Assembly (NCBI GenBank): GCA_009702955.1
Contig: WLHA01000123.1
Coordinates: forward strand, 1-5,159
DNA length: 5,159 bases
Direction: 5' to 3'
From: Actinomycetota bacterium
GTDB lineage: Bacteria; Actinomycetota; Acidimicrobiia; IMCC26256
Each line of letters starts with the position of its first letter. Position 1 is the first letter of the stretch. Under the pieces are notes generated by a model that saw only the letters and a program-made list of their open reading frames with translations, was not told where the DNA came from and made no database searches. The position numbers and the translations under genes were made by a program. Positions 1 to 5,159 of this stretch are shown here, one piece after another.

Positions 1-755
1 CCGAATTTGGTTCATACAATCTCTCGTCGCTGCGCAGTGGCGGGGGTGGCGGATCAACGTTCTCGCCTGCACTTATCAGCAGCGCTAAAGAATCTCTTCC
101 TCAACTGCGCACAACGTTTGGAGTTGGTTACGGCCTCACAGAGTGCACTGCGCTAGCGACCTTAAATAGTGGCGCAGAACTCGACCTCTTCCCAACAGCA
201 GTAGGGAGACCGCTCCCGACGGTAGAGATAGAGATTCGCGATGAGAGTGGTGTGGTGGTAGCTGACGGGGTAGAGGGGGATATCCATTTACGCGGCCCAA
301 ACATAATGCTTGGTTATTGGAACAAACCCGATGAGACCGCAGCTGCGATCCTTGAGGGGCGTTGGCTGCGAACAGGAGATGTAGGCAGATTCGAGGGGGG
401 TCGCCTCTATTTGGCTTCACGCAGGCATGACCTCATCCTGCGCGGTGGTGAGAATATCTACCCCGCAGAGATAGAGCAGAGACTTGAGGCGCACCCAGCG
501 ATCATGGAGGTCTGCGTGGTTGGGGTCGCGGATAACGAACTTGGTCAGATAGTTAAAGCTGTATGCGTCCTCAAAGATGATGAGAACGTTGATGCAGCAG
601 AACTCACGCTCTGGTGCTCTGAGGCGCTCGCATACTTTAAGGTTCCGGCGCAGTGGGAAATTAGGCGCGAGCCTCTCCCGCGAAATGCCACCGGCAAAGT
701 TGTAAAAGCAGTCCTCACAGAACAGACAGATCTGCACTTCATCGAAGAAGACTAA
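1..755 (+). CDS. AMP-forming acyl-CoA synthetase (ANL superfamily), C-terminal part, 5' end outside window
   Basis: Partial gene, open from the window start (first full codon at 3) to TAA at 753-755; 250 residues are visible of a family usually about 500-560 long. The family activates a carboxylic acid with ATP to an acyl-adenylate and then transfers it to CoA in the cytoplasm. Core motifs appear in order: YGLTE (129-143), GRWLRTGD with the ribose-binding Asp (GD at 375-380), the hinge region RRHDLILRGGENIYP (about 420-464), and the C-terminal PRNATGK, whose Lys (696-698) is the expected adenylation lysine. Family similarity runs well upstream of the in-frame GTG at 252, so that codon is internal. 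Substrate (fatty, aromatic or terpenoid acid) cannot be decided because the N-terminal acyl-binding part is missing. The gene probably forms a transcription unit with the next one, 19 nt away. The family call is secure; the specificity is not. Confidence 0.93.
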   Translation, partial: EFGSYNLSSLRSGGGGGSTFSPALISSAKESLPQLRTTFGVGYGLTECTALATLNSGAELDLFPTAVGRPLPTVEIEIRDESGVVVADGVEGDIHLRGPNIMLGYWNKPDETAAAILEGRWLRTGDVGRFEGGRLYLASRRHDLILRGGENIYPAEIEQRLEAHPAIMEVCVVGVADNELGQIVKAVCVLKDDENVDAAELTLWCSEALAYFKVPAQWEIRREPLPRNATGKVVKAVLTEQTDLHFIEED

Positions 756-763
756 GAATCCTT

Positions 764-769
764 AAGGAG
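764..769 (+). promoter_or_regulatory. Ribosome binding site for the isochorismatase-fold gene
   Basis: AAGGAG lies 5 nt before the GTG at 775. It is a near-perfect Shine-Dalgarno sequence and decides this GTG start. It sits in the 19-nt gap after the acyl-CoA synthetase stop codon. Confidence 0.85.
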
Positions 770-774
770 TACAA

Positions 775-1395
775 GTGGCTCTTGATCTAACGACTCTCGT
801 AGCACCGACGCATACAGCACTTGTATTGCAGGAGGTGCAGAACGGTGTCGTGGGAACCCCTTCGGCGCTCCCGGCACTTGCAGATTCGTGTCGGTCTGTA
901 GGCCTTGTTCCAAACTGCGCGCTGCTCGCCAAGCAGGCACGTATCGCAGGTATTCCAGTTATCCACTGCACCGCTGAGACCCGTGAAGATCTACGAGGAG
1001 CGAACCGTAATGCCCGGCTCTTCATGGGGGTCTTGAAAGCGCCGGTGCGTTTGCTCCCTGGGTCTTCAGCGGTAGAGGTGCCAGATGAGATTGGGGTCGA
1101 TCCAAGTGACATCGTGCTCCCGCGGTATCACGGGCTAGGGCCGATGACCGGAACCCAGCTCGACAGCATTCTTCGCAATCTCGGCGTTACAACCATTGTC
1201 GGTGTAGGGGTGAGCCTCAATATCGGAATGACTGATTTTGCCTTCTCTGCTGTAAATCGTGGCTACCAGTTTGTGATGCCGAGAGATGCAGTTGCAGGGG
1301 TGCCGAGAGAGTACGGGGAGTCATTGATCGAGAACTCGCTCGCCTTTGTTGCGACCTTGACCACCACGAAGGACCTGCTCAACGCATGGACCTGA
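775..1395 (+). CDS. Isochorismatase-fold (cysteine hydrolase-like) protein lacking the canonical catalytic triad
   Basis: 206 residues, GTG start fixed by AAGGAG, TGA stop; normal length for a single-domain isochorismatase-like protein. The fold is recognisable from the first strand TALVLQEVQNG (residues 14-24), IAGIPVIHCTAE (57-68), the GTQLDSILRNLGVTTIVGVGV segment (126-146), and GYQFVMPRDAVAGV (163-176). Family enzymes use an Asp-Lys-Cys triad to hydrolyse amide, vinyl-ether or similar bonds. Here, by hand alignment, the Asp position is Glu20, the Lys region reads LPRYHG (115-120) with no lysine, and the nucleophile Cys position in VSLNIGM is Gly151. The cysteines present (39, 48, 65) are not at the catalytic place. 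The protein is therefore either inactive in the classical chemistry, a binding or regulatory relative, or an enzyme with different chemistry. Context (after an acyl-CoA synthetase, before an amidohydrolase and an aldehyde dehydrogenase) points to a catabolic locus. The fold call is strong; the function is unknown. Confidence 0.88.
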   Translation: MALDLTTLVAPTHTALVLQEVQNGVVGTPSALPALADSCRSVGLVPNCALLAKQARIAGIPVIHCTAETREDLRGANRNARLFMGVLKAPVRLLPGSSAVEVPDEIGVDPSDIVLPRYHGLGPMTGTQLDSILRNLGVTTIVGVGVSLNIGMTDFAFSAVNRGYQFVMPRDAVAGVPREYGESLIENSLAFVATLTTTKDLLNAWT

Positions 1396-1448
1396 GCCTC
1401 GGGCCGCTCGGAAGGCTGCGGTTCAACTCAATTTGGGGCCTTGCCTTG

Positions 1449-1478
1449 CTGAATCTGACGGTGTGTCAGTTGTAGGGT
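1449..1478 (+). promoter_or_regulatory. Possible promoter for the amidohydrolase gene
   Basis: A weak sigma70-type candidate: CTGAAT (1449-1454) as -35 and TAGGGT (1473-1478, fitting TANNNT) as -10, with an 18-nt spacer. Transcription would start near 1485 and give a leader of about 70 nt containing the hairpin at 1521-1540. The -35 match is poor and promoters of this quality arise by chance. It is listed because the 161-nt spacer between genes 2 and 3 must hold any promoter that serves the amidohydrolase independently. Confidence 0.25.
1455..1469 (+). repeat. Short perfect dyad CTGAC-N5-GTCAG, operator-like
   Basis: CTGAC (1455-1459) and GTCAG (1465-1469) are exact inverted repeats separated by 5 nt. 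They fall exactly between the candidate -35 and -10 elements. Such a position would suit a repressor site, but no regulator gene is in the window and a 5-bp arm is short. Confidence 0.35.
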
Positions 1479-1520
1479 AGGGCTCAACAATGCGTGACAT
1501 CCGGTAAGGCGATAGCCAGA

Positions 1521-1540
1521 GCACCTCGAAAGAGGGGTGC
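1521..1540 (+). promoter_or_regulatory. Leader hairpin upstream of the amidohydrolase gene
   Basis: GCACCTC (1521-1527) pairs with GGGGTGC (1534-1540), with one G-U wobble, around the loop GAAAGA: a 7-bp stem. No T run follows; the next bases lead straight into the ribosome binding site, so it does not look like a terminator. The motif CGATAGCCA (1510-1518) lies just before it. The same motif and a hairpin with the same GCACC/GGTGC base occur before the aldehyde dehydrogenase gene. Confidence 0.5.
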
Positions 1541-1545
1541 GTGAT

Positions 1546-1550
1546 AGGAG
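1546..1550 (+). promoter_or_regulatory. Ribosome binding site for the amidohydrolase gene
   Basis: AGGAG lies 6 nt before the ATG at 1557, and supports that start. It begins 5 nt after the hairpin, so a structure or bound protein at the hairpin could affect ribosome access. Confidence 0.8.
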
Positions 1551-1556
1551 CTCAAT

Positions 1557-2774
1557 ATGTATGACGAGAAAACTTTTCCCAAGATCATCTCGGTAGATGA
1601 CCACATTATTGAGCCCGCGACAGTCTGGTCAGACCGTCTGCCTGCGAAGTATCAGGATGTAGGTCCTCGAATTGTCCGCGAGAAGGTCGCTGATATGCAG
1701 TTTGTTGGAGGGGTCTTCTCCTATCGCAACGTCGCTGCCCACGAAGAGGGCGACTGGTGTGATTGGTGGCGTGTTGAGGACCTTCGCTATCCACTAACGC
1801 GCGTTATGGCTGCCTCTGGATACCCTCGTGACGAAGTAACCATCGGGCCGATCACTATGGAAGACATGCGCCCTGGTTGCTGGGAGCAGACGGCTCGCCT
1901 TGAGGACATGGACCTAAACCACGTCGAGGCCTCTCTCTGCTTCCCAACCTTTCCTCGATTCTGTGGTCAGACCTTCAAAGAGCGCGAAGACAAGGTCCTC
2001 GCAGACCTATGTGTGAAGGCATATAACGACTGGATGTTTGACGATTGGTGCGCAGGCACGAATGGTCGCCTGATTCCTCTCCCGATTATTCAACTCTGGG
2101 ACCCAGTATTAGCAGCAGCAGAGGTGAGGAGGAACGCGGCTCGCGGAGGCCACGCAGTTGCCTTCAGTGAGATTCCAGCATTCTTGGGTCTTCCATCTCT
2201 CCATGACCCGAGTAACCATTGGGATCCATTCTTTGATGCTTGCGCTGAGACCGACACTGTTGTCTGCATGCACATTGGGTCTTCCTCGAAGATGCCATCC
2301 ACGAGCCTTGATGCCCCTGCAGCAGTCGGCTCAACGCTCACTTACATGAACGCTGCGATGTCCATGACTGATTTCCTCATGTCTGGTCTCTTTGAGAAGT
2401 TCCCACGCCTCAAAATTGCCTACTCGGAAGGTCAGATTGGGTGGATCCCATACATTCTGGAGCGCGCCGACAAGGTGTGGGAGGACAACCGTGGCTGGGG
2501 CGGAGTCGAGGACAAGGTTCTGCGACCGCCATCGGAGTATTACTTCGAGCACGTATACGGCTGCTTCTTCGATGACCCGCACGGTGTGAAGAACATCGAG
2601 GCAATCGGTATTGACAACGTCACTTTCGAGACGGACTACCCACACTCAGACTCCACGTGGCCACACTCGTTGAAGATCGCGATGGACATCATGAAAGATC
2701 TAGATGATGAGACTGTCTACAAGATTGTGCGGGGCAACGCGATCAAGATGCTCCACCTACCACTCGACCGCTGA
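1557..2774 (+). CDS. Amidohydrolase-2 family metal-dependent hydrolase or decarboxylase
   Basis: 405 residues, ATG start with AGGAG, TGA stop. This is a cytosolic TIM-barrel protein of the amidohydrolase-2 family (relatives include ACMSD and gamma-resorcylate decarboxylase). The N-terminal metal motif is SVDDHIIEP (residues 12-20; D14-x-H16). GRLIPLPIIQLWDP (from about 170) precedes VCMHIGSSS with a metal-type His239. YSEGQIGWIPYILERAD (from 289) is typical of the longer actinobacterial subgroup, and FETDYPHSDSTWP holds the expected metal Asp360. No signal peptide or membrane segment is seen. The D-x-H form resembles the E-x-H of gamma-resorcylate and 5-carboxyvanillate decarboxylases rather than the H-x-H of ACMSD. 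The catalytic His of their H-x-G-E motif appears replaced (A288), while Glu291 is kept. At 405 residues it is longer than ACMSD (about 335). The aldehyde dehydrogenase downstream would suit a product with a semialdehyde group, by analogy with ACMSD pathways, but this is inference. The exact reaction is unknown. Confidence 0.92.
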   Translation: MYDEKTFPKIISVDDHIIEPATVWSDRLPAKYQDVGPRIVREKVADMQFVGGVFSYRNVAAHEEGDWCDWWRVEDLRYPLTRVMAASGYPRDEVTIGPITMEDMRPGCWEQTARLEDMDLNHVEASLCFPTFPRFCGQTFKEREDKVLADLCVKAYNDWMFDDWCAGTNGRLIPLPIIQLWDPVLAAAEVRRNAARGGHAVAFSEIPAFLGLPSLHDPSNHWDPFFDACAETDTVVCMHIGSSSKMPSTSLDAPAAVGSTLTYMNAAMSMTDFLMSGLFEKFPRLKIAYSEGQIGWIPYILERADKVWEDNRGWGGVEDKVLRPPSEYYFEHVYGCFFDDPHGVKNIEAIGIDNVTFETDYPHSDSTWPHSLKIAMDIMKDLDDETVYKIVRGNAIKMLHLPLDR

Positions 2775-2804
2775 TCTCGGGTGGAGTTAAATCGGTAAGT
2801 GGTA

Positions 2805-2843
2805 GGCGATTAGCACTCAAGCGATCGCCAAACGATAGCCAAG
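2805..2843 (+). repeat. Three iterated GCGAT-type motifs in the spacer before the aldehyde dehydrogenase gene
   Basis: GGCGATTAGCAC (2805-2816), GCGATCGCCAAA (2821-2832) and ACGATAGCCAAG (2832-2843) are degenerate copies of one motif. The last two start 11 nt apart, about one helical turn, and the middle copy contains the palindrome GCGATCGC (2821-2828). The 1502-1520 region before the amidohydrolase gene has a related stretch, CGGTAAGGCGATAGCCAGA, and CGGTAAG recurs at 2793-2799. The arrangement is compatible with a transcription-factor site, but this is not proven. Confidence 0.4.
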
Positions 2844-2856
2844 TGATTTCGAGTCC

Positions 2857-2874
2857 GCACCCTTCGCAGGGTGC
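2857..2874 (+). promoter_or_regulatory. Perfect hairpin between the amidohydrolase and aldehyde dehydrogenase genes
   Basis: GCACCCT (2857-2863), loop TCGC, AGGGTGC (2868-2874): a perfect 7-bp stem with a tetraloop, followed by CTTTAG. It lies 82 nt after the amidohydrolase stop and 18 nt before the GTG start. It could be a weak terminator for the upstream gene (only three T residues follow) or a leader element of the downstream gene. The latter is favoured by its likeness to the hairpin at 1521-1540 and its near-identical distance from the start codon. Confidence 0.6.
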
Positions 2875-2880
2875 CTTTAG

Positions 2881-2886
2881 AAGGGA
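2881..2886 (+). promoter_or_regulatory. Ribosome binding site for the aldehyde dehydrogenase gene
   Basis: AAGGGA lies 6 nt before the GTG at 2893. The overlapping GTG at 2891 is followed at once by TGA in its frame, so 2893 is the usable start. Confidence 0.7.
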
Positions 2887-2892
2887 ATTCGT

Positions 2893-4371
2893 GTGACTAA
2901 GACGCTCTCAGGGGATGACTCTTATCGCTTGCTTATCGGTGATGAATGGCAATTGGGTGGGGATGGCACATACCCAATCGTCAATCCTGCAACAGAAGAG
3001 ATTGTCGGCGAGGCGCCCGAAGGCTCGGTAGATCAGGCACTTGCCGCAGCCGCATCAGCGAGAGCTGCGTTTGATTCATGGTCGCAGACAACCCCCAAGG
3101 AGCGCGCTTCACTTCTGCAGGCGGCTGCTGACGCGCTTCGCAGCCGCGTTAAAGAGTTTGTTCCGCTAGTGATCTCGGAGACGGGGTGCACCGCAACTGT
3201 CGGGCGCACAATGCAGGTACCTCAGGCCGCGACGCGTTTTGAGCGTTACGCGCAGGGCGCACTCGAGCCAAGCGTGATTCCATTACCCCCGCAGGAGATG
3301 CCGTCTACAGCGCTTGCTCCTGGTGGGATTATCGGAGCACTGGCACGACGCGCTCCGGTTGGCGTAGTTGCATGCATTACTTCGTACAACTTCCCGATTG
3401 TAAATATGGTTGGGAAGATCGCACCGGCGCTTGCTATGGGGAACACAGTTGTGGTGCGCCCAGCTGGCCAAGACCCTCTCGCGGTTATTGAGCTCGTAAA
3501 ACTCCTCAACGACGTAGGTTTCCCTGCCGGAGTAGTAAATGTCGTGACAGGTTCAACACCTGCGACCGGTGAGGCACTAATCGCATCGCCTGATGTGGAT
3601 ATGGTCTCGTTTACTGGGAGCACCGGCGTTGGGATGCGTATCGGCGAGGTTGCTGGACGCACAATGAAGCGCCAGCTTCTTGAGCTCGGCGGTAAGGGCG
3701 GAGCACTAGTGCTCGATGACGCCGATCCTAAAACTGCGATTGGAATGATCTCATCTGTCTGGGCTTTCCACTCCGGACAGATCTGCACTGCACCAACGCG
3801 CGCGATTGTGCACCGCTCTATTTACGAGCAGGTTGTAGAGGGACTAACCGCAGCGGCTGGGCGCTTGACCGTGGGGGATCCGCTGGAGAAGACAACTGTT
3901 GTTGGGCCAGTTATCACTGAGGCGCACAGGGCGCGAATTGAGTCCTACATACAGGCCGGGCGCGACGAGGGCGGCGAGATCGTTGCTGGTGGAGGCCGGC
4001 CTGAGCATATGGAGAAGGGCTGGTATGTCGAGCCAACCTTGATCGCAGGATGCCGCCCTGATATGCGTGTCGTCAAAGAAGAGATCTTTGGTCCCGTAAT
4101 TGTTGTTGTGCCCTTTGATGATGAAGACGAAGGCATAGCGATTGCCAATGGCACAGAGTTTGGCCTCTACGACTATGTATTCTCAAAAGACTCCGCTCGC
4201 GCGATGCGCGTTAGCCGTCGAATGCGTGCCGGAAACATCGGCATCAATACGGTTCAGCGCAACCATGAGACCCCGTTCGGTGGAACGAAGTACTCAGGCG
4301 TTGGGCGTGACGGTGGTTCCTTCGGTCTGCACGCGTATACAGACCTGCAGTCTGTTGTATGGCCTGGGTGA
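2893..4371 (+). CDS. NAD(P)-dependent aldehyde dehydrogenase
   Basis: 492 residues, GTG start, TGA stop; full length for the ALDH superfamily (about 480-500). It oxidises an aldehyde to the carboxylic acid with NAD(P) in the cytoplasm. Visible motifs: ITSYNFP with the oxyanion Asn166; VVRPAGQDP (cofactor pocket); FTGSTGVG (Rossmann turn, about residue 238); LELGGKG with the general-base Glu264; SGQICTAPTR with the nucleophile Cys298; and KEEIFGPV with Glu397 and Phe399. The C-terminus has NHETPFGGTKYSGVGRDGG, the usual end of the catalytic and oligomerisation region. All core catalytic residues are present. The cofactor-contacting Lys usual in V-V-K-P-A is Arg189 here. The substrate is not predictable; the neighbours suggest a catabolic intermediate. 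The next gene starts 5 nt after the stop, so the two are probably co-transcribed. Confidence 0.96.
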   Translation: MTKTLSGDDSYRLLIGDEWQLGGDGTYPIVNPATEEIVGEAPEGSVDQALAAAASARAAFDSWSQTTPKERASLLQAAADALRSRVKEFVPLVISETGCTATVGRTMQVPQAATRFERYAQGALEPSVIPLPPQEMPSTALAPGGIIGALARRAPVGVVACITSYNFPIVNMVGKIAPALAMGNTVVVRPAGQDPLAVIELVKLLNDVGFPAGVVNVVTGSTPATGEALIASPDVDMVSFTGSTGVGMRIGEVAGRTMKRQLLELGGKGGALVLDDADPKTAIGMISSVWAFHSGQICTAPTRAIVHRSIYEQVVEGLTAAAGRLTVGDPLEKTTVVGPVITEAHRARIESYIQAGRDEGGEIVAGGGRPEHMEKGWYVEPTLIAGCRPDMRVVKEEIFGPVIVVVPFDDEDEGIAIANGTEFGLYDYVFSKDSARAMRVSRRMRAGNIGINTVQRNHETPFGGTKYSGVGRDGGSFGLHAYTDLQSVVWPG

Positions 4372-4376
4372 TCTAG

Positions 4377-5159
4377 ATGAGCCACAAGACTGTCTCCGTT
4401 ATCCCAGCCGGCCAACTTGCGTACGGAATGCAGTTACCTACTGTTGCATTGAGCAATGTTGTAGCTGCGCCTTGGGAGAGGGAAGCAGGTACCGCGGAGC
4501 TATTGCTCGCCGCCCAGGCAGCAGATCGCTCGGGCTTCTTCTACGTCGCGGTCTGCGACCACATCGTGATTCCACGCGATAAAGCCGAGACGATGTCGAC
4601 TACTTGGTTTCATCCTGTAGCGACCCTTGCATGGGTTGCTGGGCAGACAACGAATGTCAATCTCCTGACCAACGTGTACATACCCGCGTATAGGCATCCG
4701 CTCGATACTGCGAAAGCTTTTGCGACACTCGATGCGCTCTCAGGCGGTCGAGTAATCCTTGGGGTTGGCGCAGGCCACGTCGAGGGGGAGTTCGATGCGC
4801 TCGGACTCGACTTCTCGAATCGCGGCCCCGCCACTAATGAAGCAATTGATGCGATCGTAGAGGCTTGGCTCAATGAATTTGTTGGCGATGTAGGTGCCGC
4901 TCCTCGCCCAGTTCGCCAGCCTCGACCACCAATTTGGGTTGGTGGTTCTAGTGCCCCCGCTATGAGGCGAGTCGCAGAGCGCGGAGATGGTTGGATCCCA
5001 CAGGGGACGCCTCGCAAGAAGATGCCGGAATCGATTGCCTACATACTTGAGCATCGCGATCGTGTGCGCCCAGGAGAGGCGCTAGAGATAGGCGTAATCA
5101 CAGAGGCGATCTATGTTGGTGAGACCGATCAGGATCTCCCTCGCTGGGTCCTAAAAGGC
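4377..5159 (+). CDS. LLM-class (luciferase-like, probably F420-dependent) oxidoreductase, 3' end outside window
   Basis: 261 codons are open from ATG at 4377 to the window edge with no stop; relatives are about 280-310 residues, so only the last few dozen are probably missing. The family is a TIM-barrel flavin/F420 oxidoreductase; members like this generally use reduced or oxidised F420. Motifs: YGMQLPT (residues 16-22, the first beta strand); AADRSGFFYVAVCDHIVIP (48-66), matching the usual A-x-x-x-G-[FY]-x-x-[VL]-x-x-x-D-H; the strongly conserved LSGGRVILGVGAG (121-133), then EFDALGLDFSNRG (138-150); RPPIWVGGSSAPAMRRVAERGDGWIP in the second half, split here as PPIWVGGSS and AERGDGWIP. The ATG follows the aldehyde dehydrogenase stop by 5 nt with only a weak GGGTG upstream, suggesting translational coupling. 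An alternative start is the ATG at 4428, but it would cut the first strand short. F420 use is family inference, since FMN-using relatives exist. Confidence 0.92.
   Translation, partial: MSHKTVSVIPAGQLAYGMQLPTVALSNVVAAPWEREAGTAELLLAAQAADRSGFFYVAVCDHIVIPRDKAETMSTTWFHPVATLAWVAGQTTNVNLLTNVYIPAYRHPLDTAKAFATLDALSGGRVILGVGAGHVEGEFDALGLDFSNRGPATNEAIDAIVEAWLNEFVGDVGAAPRPVRQPRPPIWVGGSSAPAMRRVAERGDGWIPQGTPRKKMPESIAYILEHRDRVRPGEALEIGVITEAIYVGETDQDLPRWVLKG

Noticed and set aside
39..59. Run of glycine codons followed by Ser-Thr, resembling an artificial GGGGS linker
   Set aside because: It falls where acyl-CoA synthetases normally have a glycine-rich G-G-A-P type segment, and the flanking sequence aligns with the family, so it is natural.
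252..755. Acyl-CoA synthetase as a short gene starting at GTG 252
   Set aside because: The frame is open to the window start and the adenylation motif YGLTE lies upstream at 129-143, so the gene is simply cut by the window edge.
1395..1417. Possible terminator just after the isochorismatase-fold gene (AGCCT paired with AGGCT)
   Set aside because: The stem has only 5 bp with a 13-nt loop, and no T run follows.
3246..3788. A 180-residue open frame on the minus strand inside the aldehyde dehydrogenase gene
   Set aside because: It is Ser/Thr/Pro-rich with no recognisable domain and lies wholly opposite a strongly conserved coding region, as expected of a shadow frame.
4142..4582. A 146-codon plus-strand open frame bridging the aldehyde dehydrogenase end and the following gene
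   Set aside because: It is out of frame with both genes, which have clear family motifs there; its Cys/Arg/Ser-rich product resembles no family.
4610..5054. Minus-strand open frames at the 3' end of the window
   Set aside because: They lie opposite the LLM-class oxidoreductase, whose conserved motifs show the plus strand is coding.

Overview
The window reads as a mid-GC (mid-fifties percent by eye, not counted) bacterial chromosome segment, most likely from an actinobacterium. The reasons are an LLM-class (luciferase-like) oxidoreductase of the type that usually uses coenzyme F420, two GTG starts, and an enzyme set typical of actinobacterial catabolic loci. No species can be named from the sequence. 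There are no mobile elements, CRISPR arrays, rRNA genes or recognisable tRNA genes.

Layout: five genes, all on the + strand. (1) 1-755 is the C-terminal half of an AMP-forming acyl-CoA synthetase whose 5' end lies outside the window. (2) 775-1395 is an isochorismatase-fold protein, 19 nt downstream with a good ribosome binding site. (3) A 161-nt spacer carries a possible promoter with a dyad and a leader hairpin. It is followed at 1557-2774 by an amidohydrolase-2 (metal-dependent TIM-barrel hydrolase/decarboxylase) gene. (4) A 118-nt spacer carries repeated GCGAT/GCCA motifs and a perfect hairpin. It is followed at 2893-4371 by a full-length NAD(P)-dependent aldehyde dehydrogenase. (5) 4377-5159, only 5 nt further on, is an LLM-class oxidoreductase that is still open at the window edge.

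How they may work together (inference): CoA activation of a carboxylic acid, a metal-dependent hydrolase or decarboxylase, an aldehyde-to-acid oxidation and a probable F420-dependent oxidation or reduction fit a peripheral degradation pathway for an organic acid, aromatic or terpenoid-like compound. The substrate cannot be read from the sequence. Genes 1-2 and 4-5 look like tightly linked pairs. Genes 3 and 4 each have their own leader.

The most notable points are these. The isochorismatase-fold protein appears to have lost all three canonical catalytic residues. The amidohydrolase and aldehyde dehydrogenase genes share a leader architecture: a CGATAGCCA motif, then a GCACC...GGTGC hairpin ending 16 or 18 nt before the start codon. 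The amidohydrolase has an acidic D-x-H metal motif like some decarboxylases, but lacks the expected catalytic histidine.
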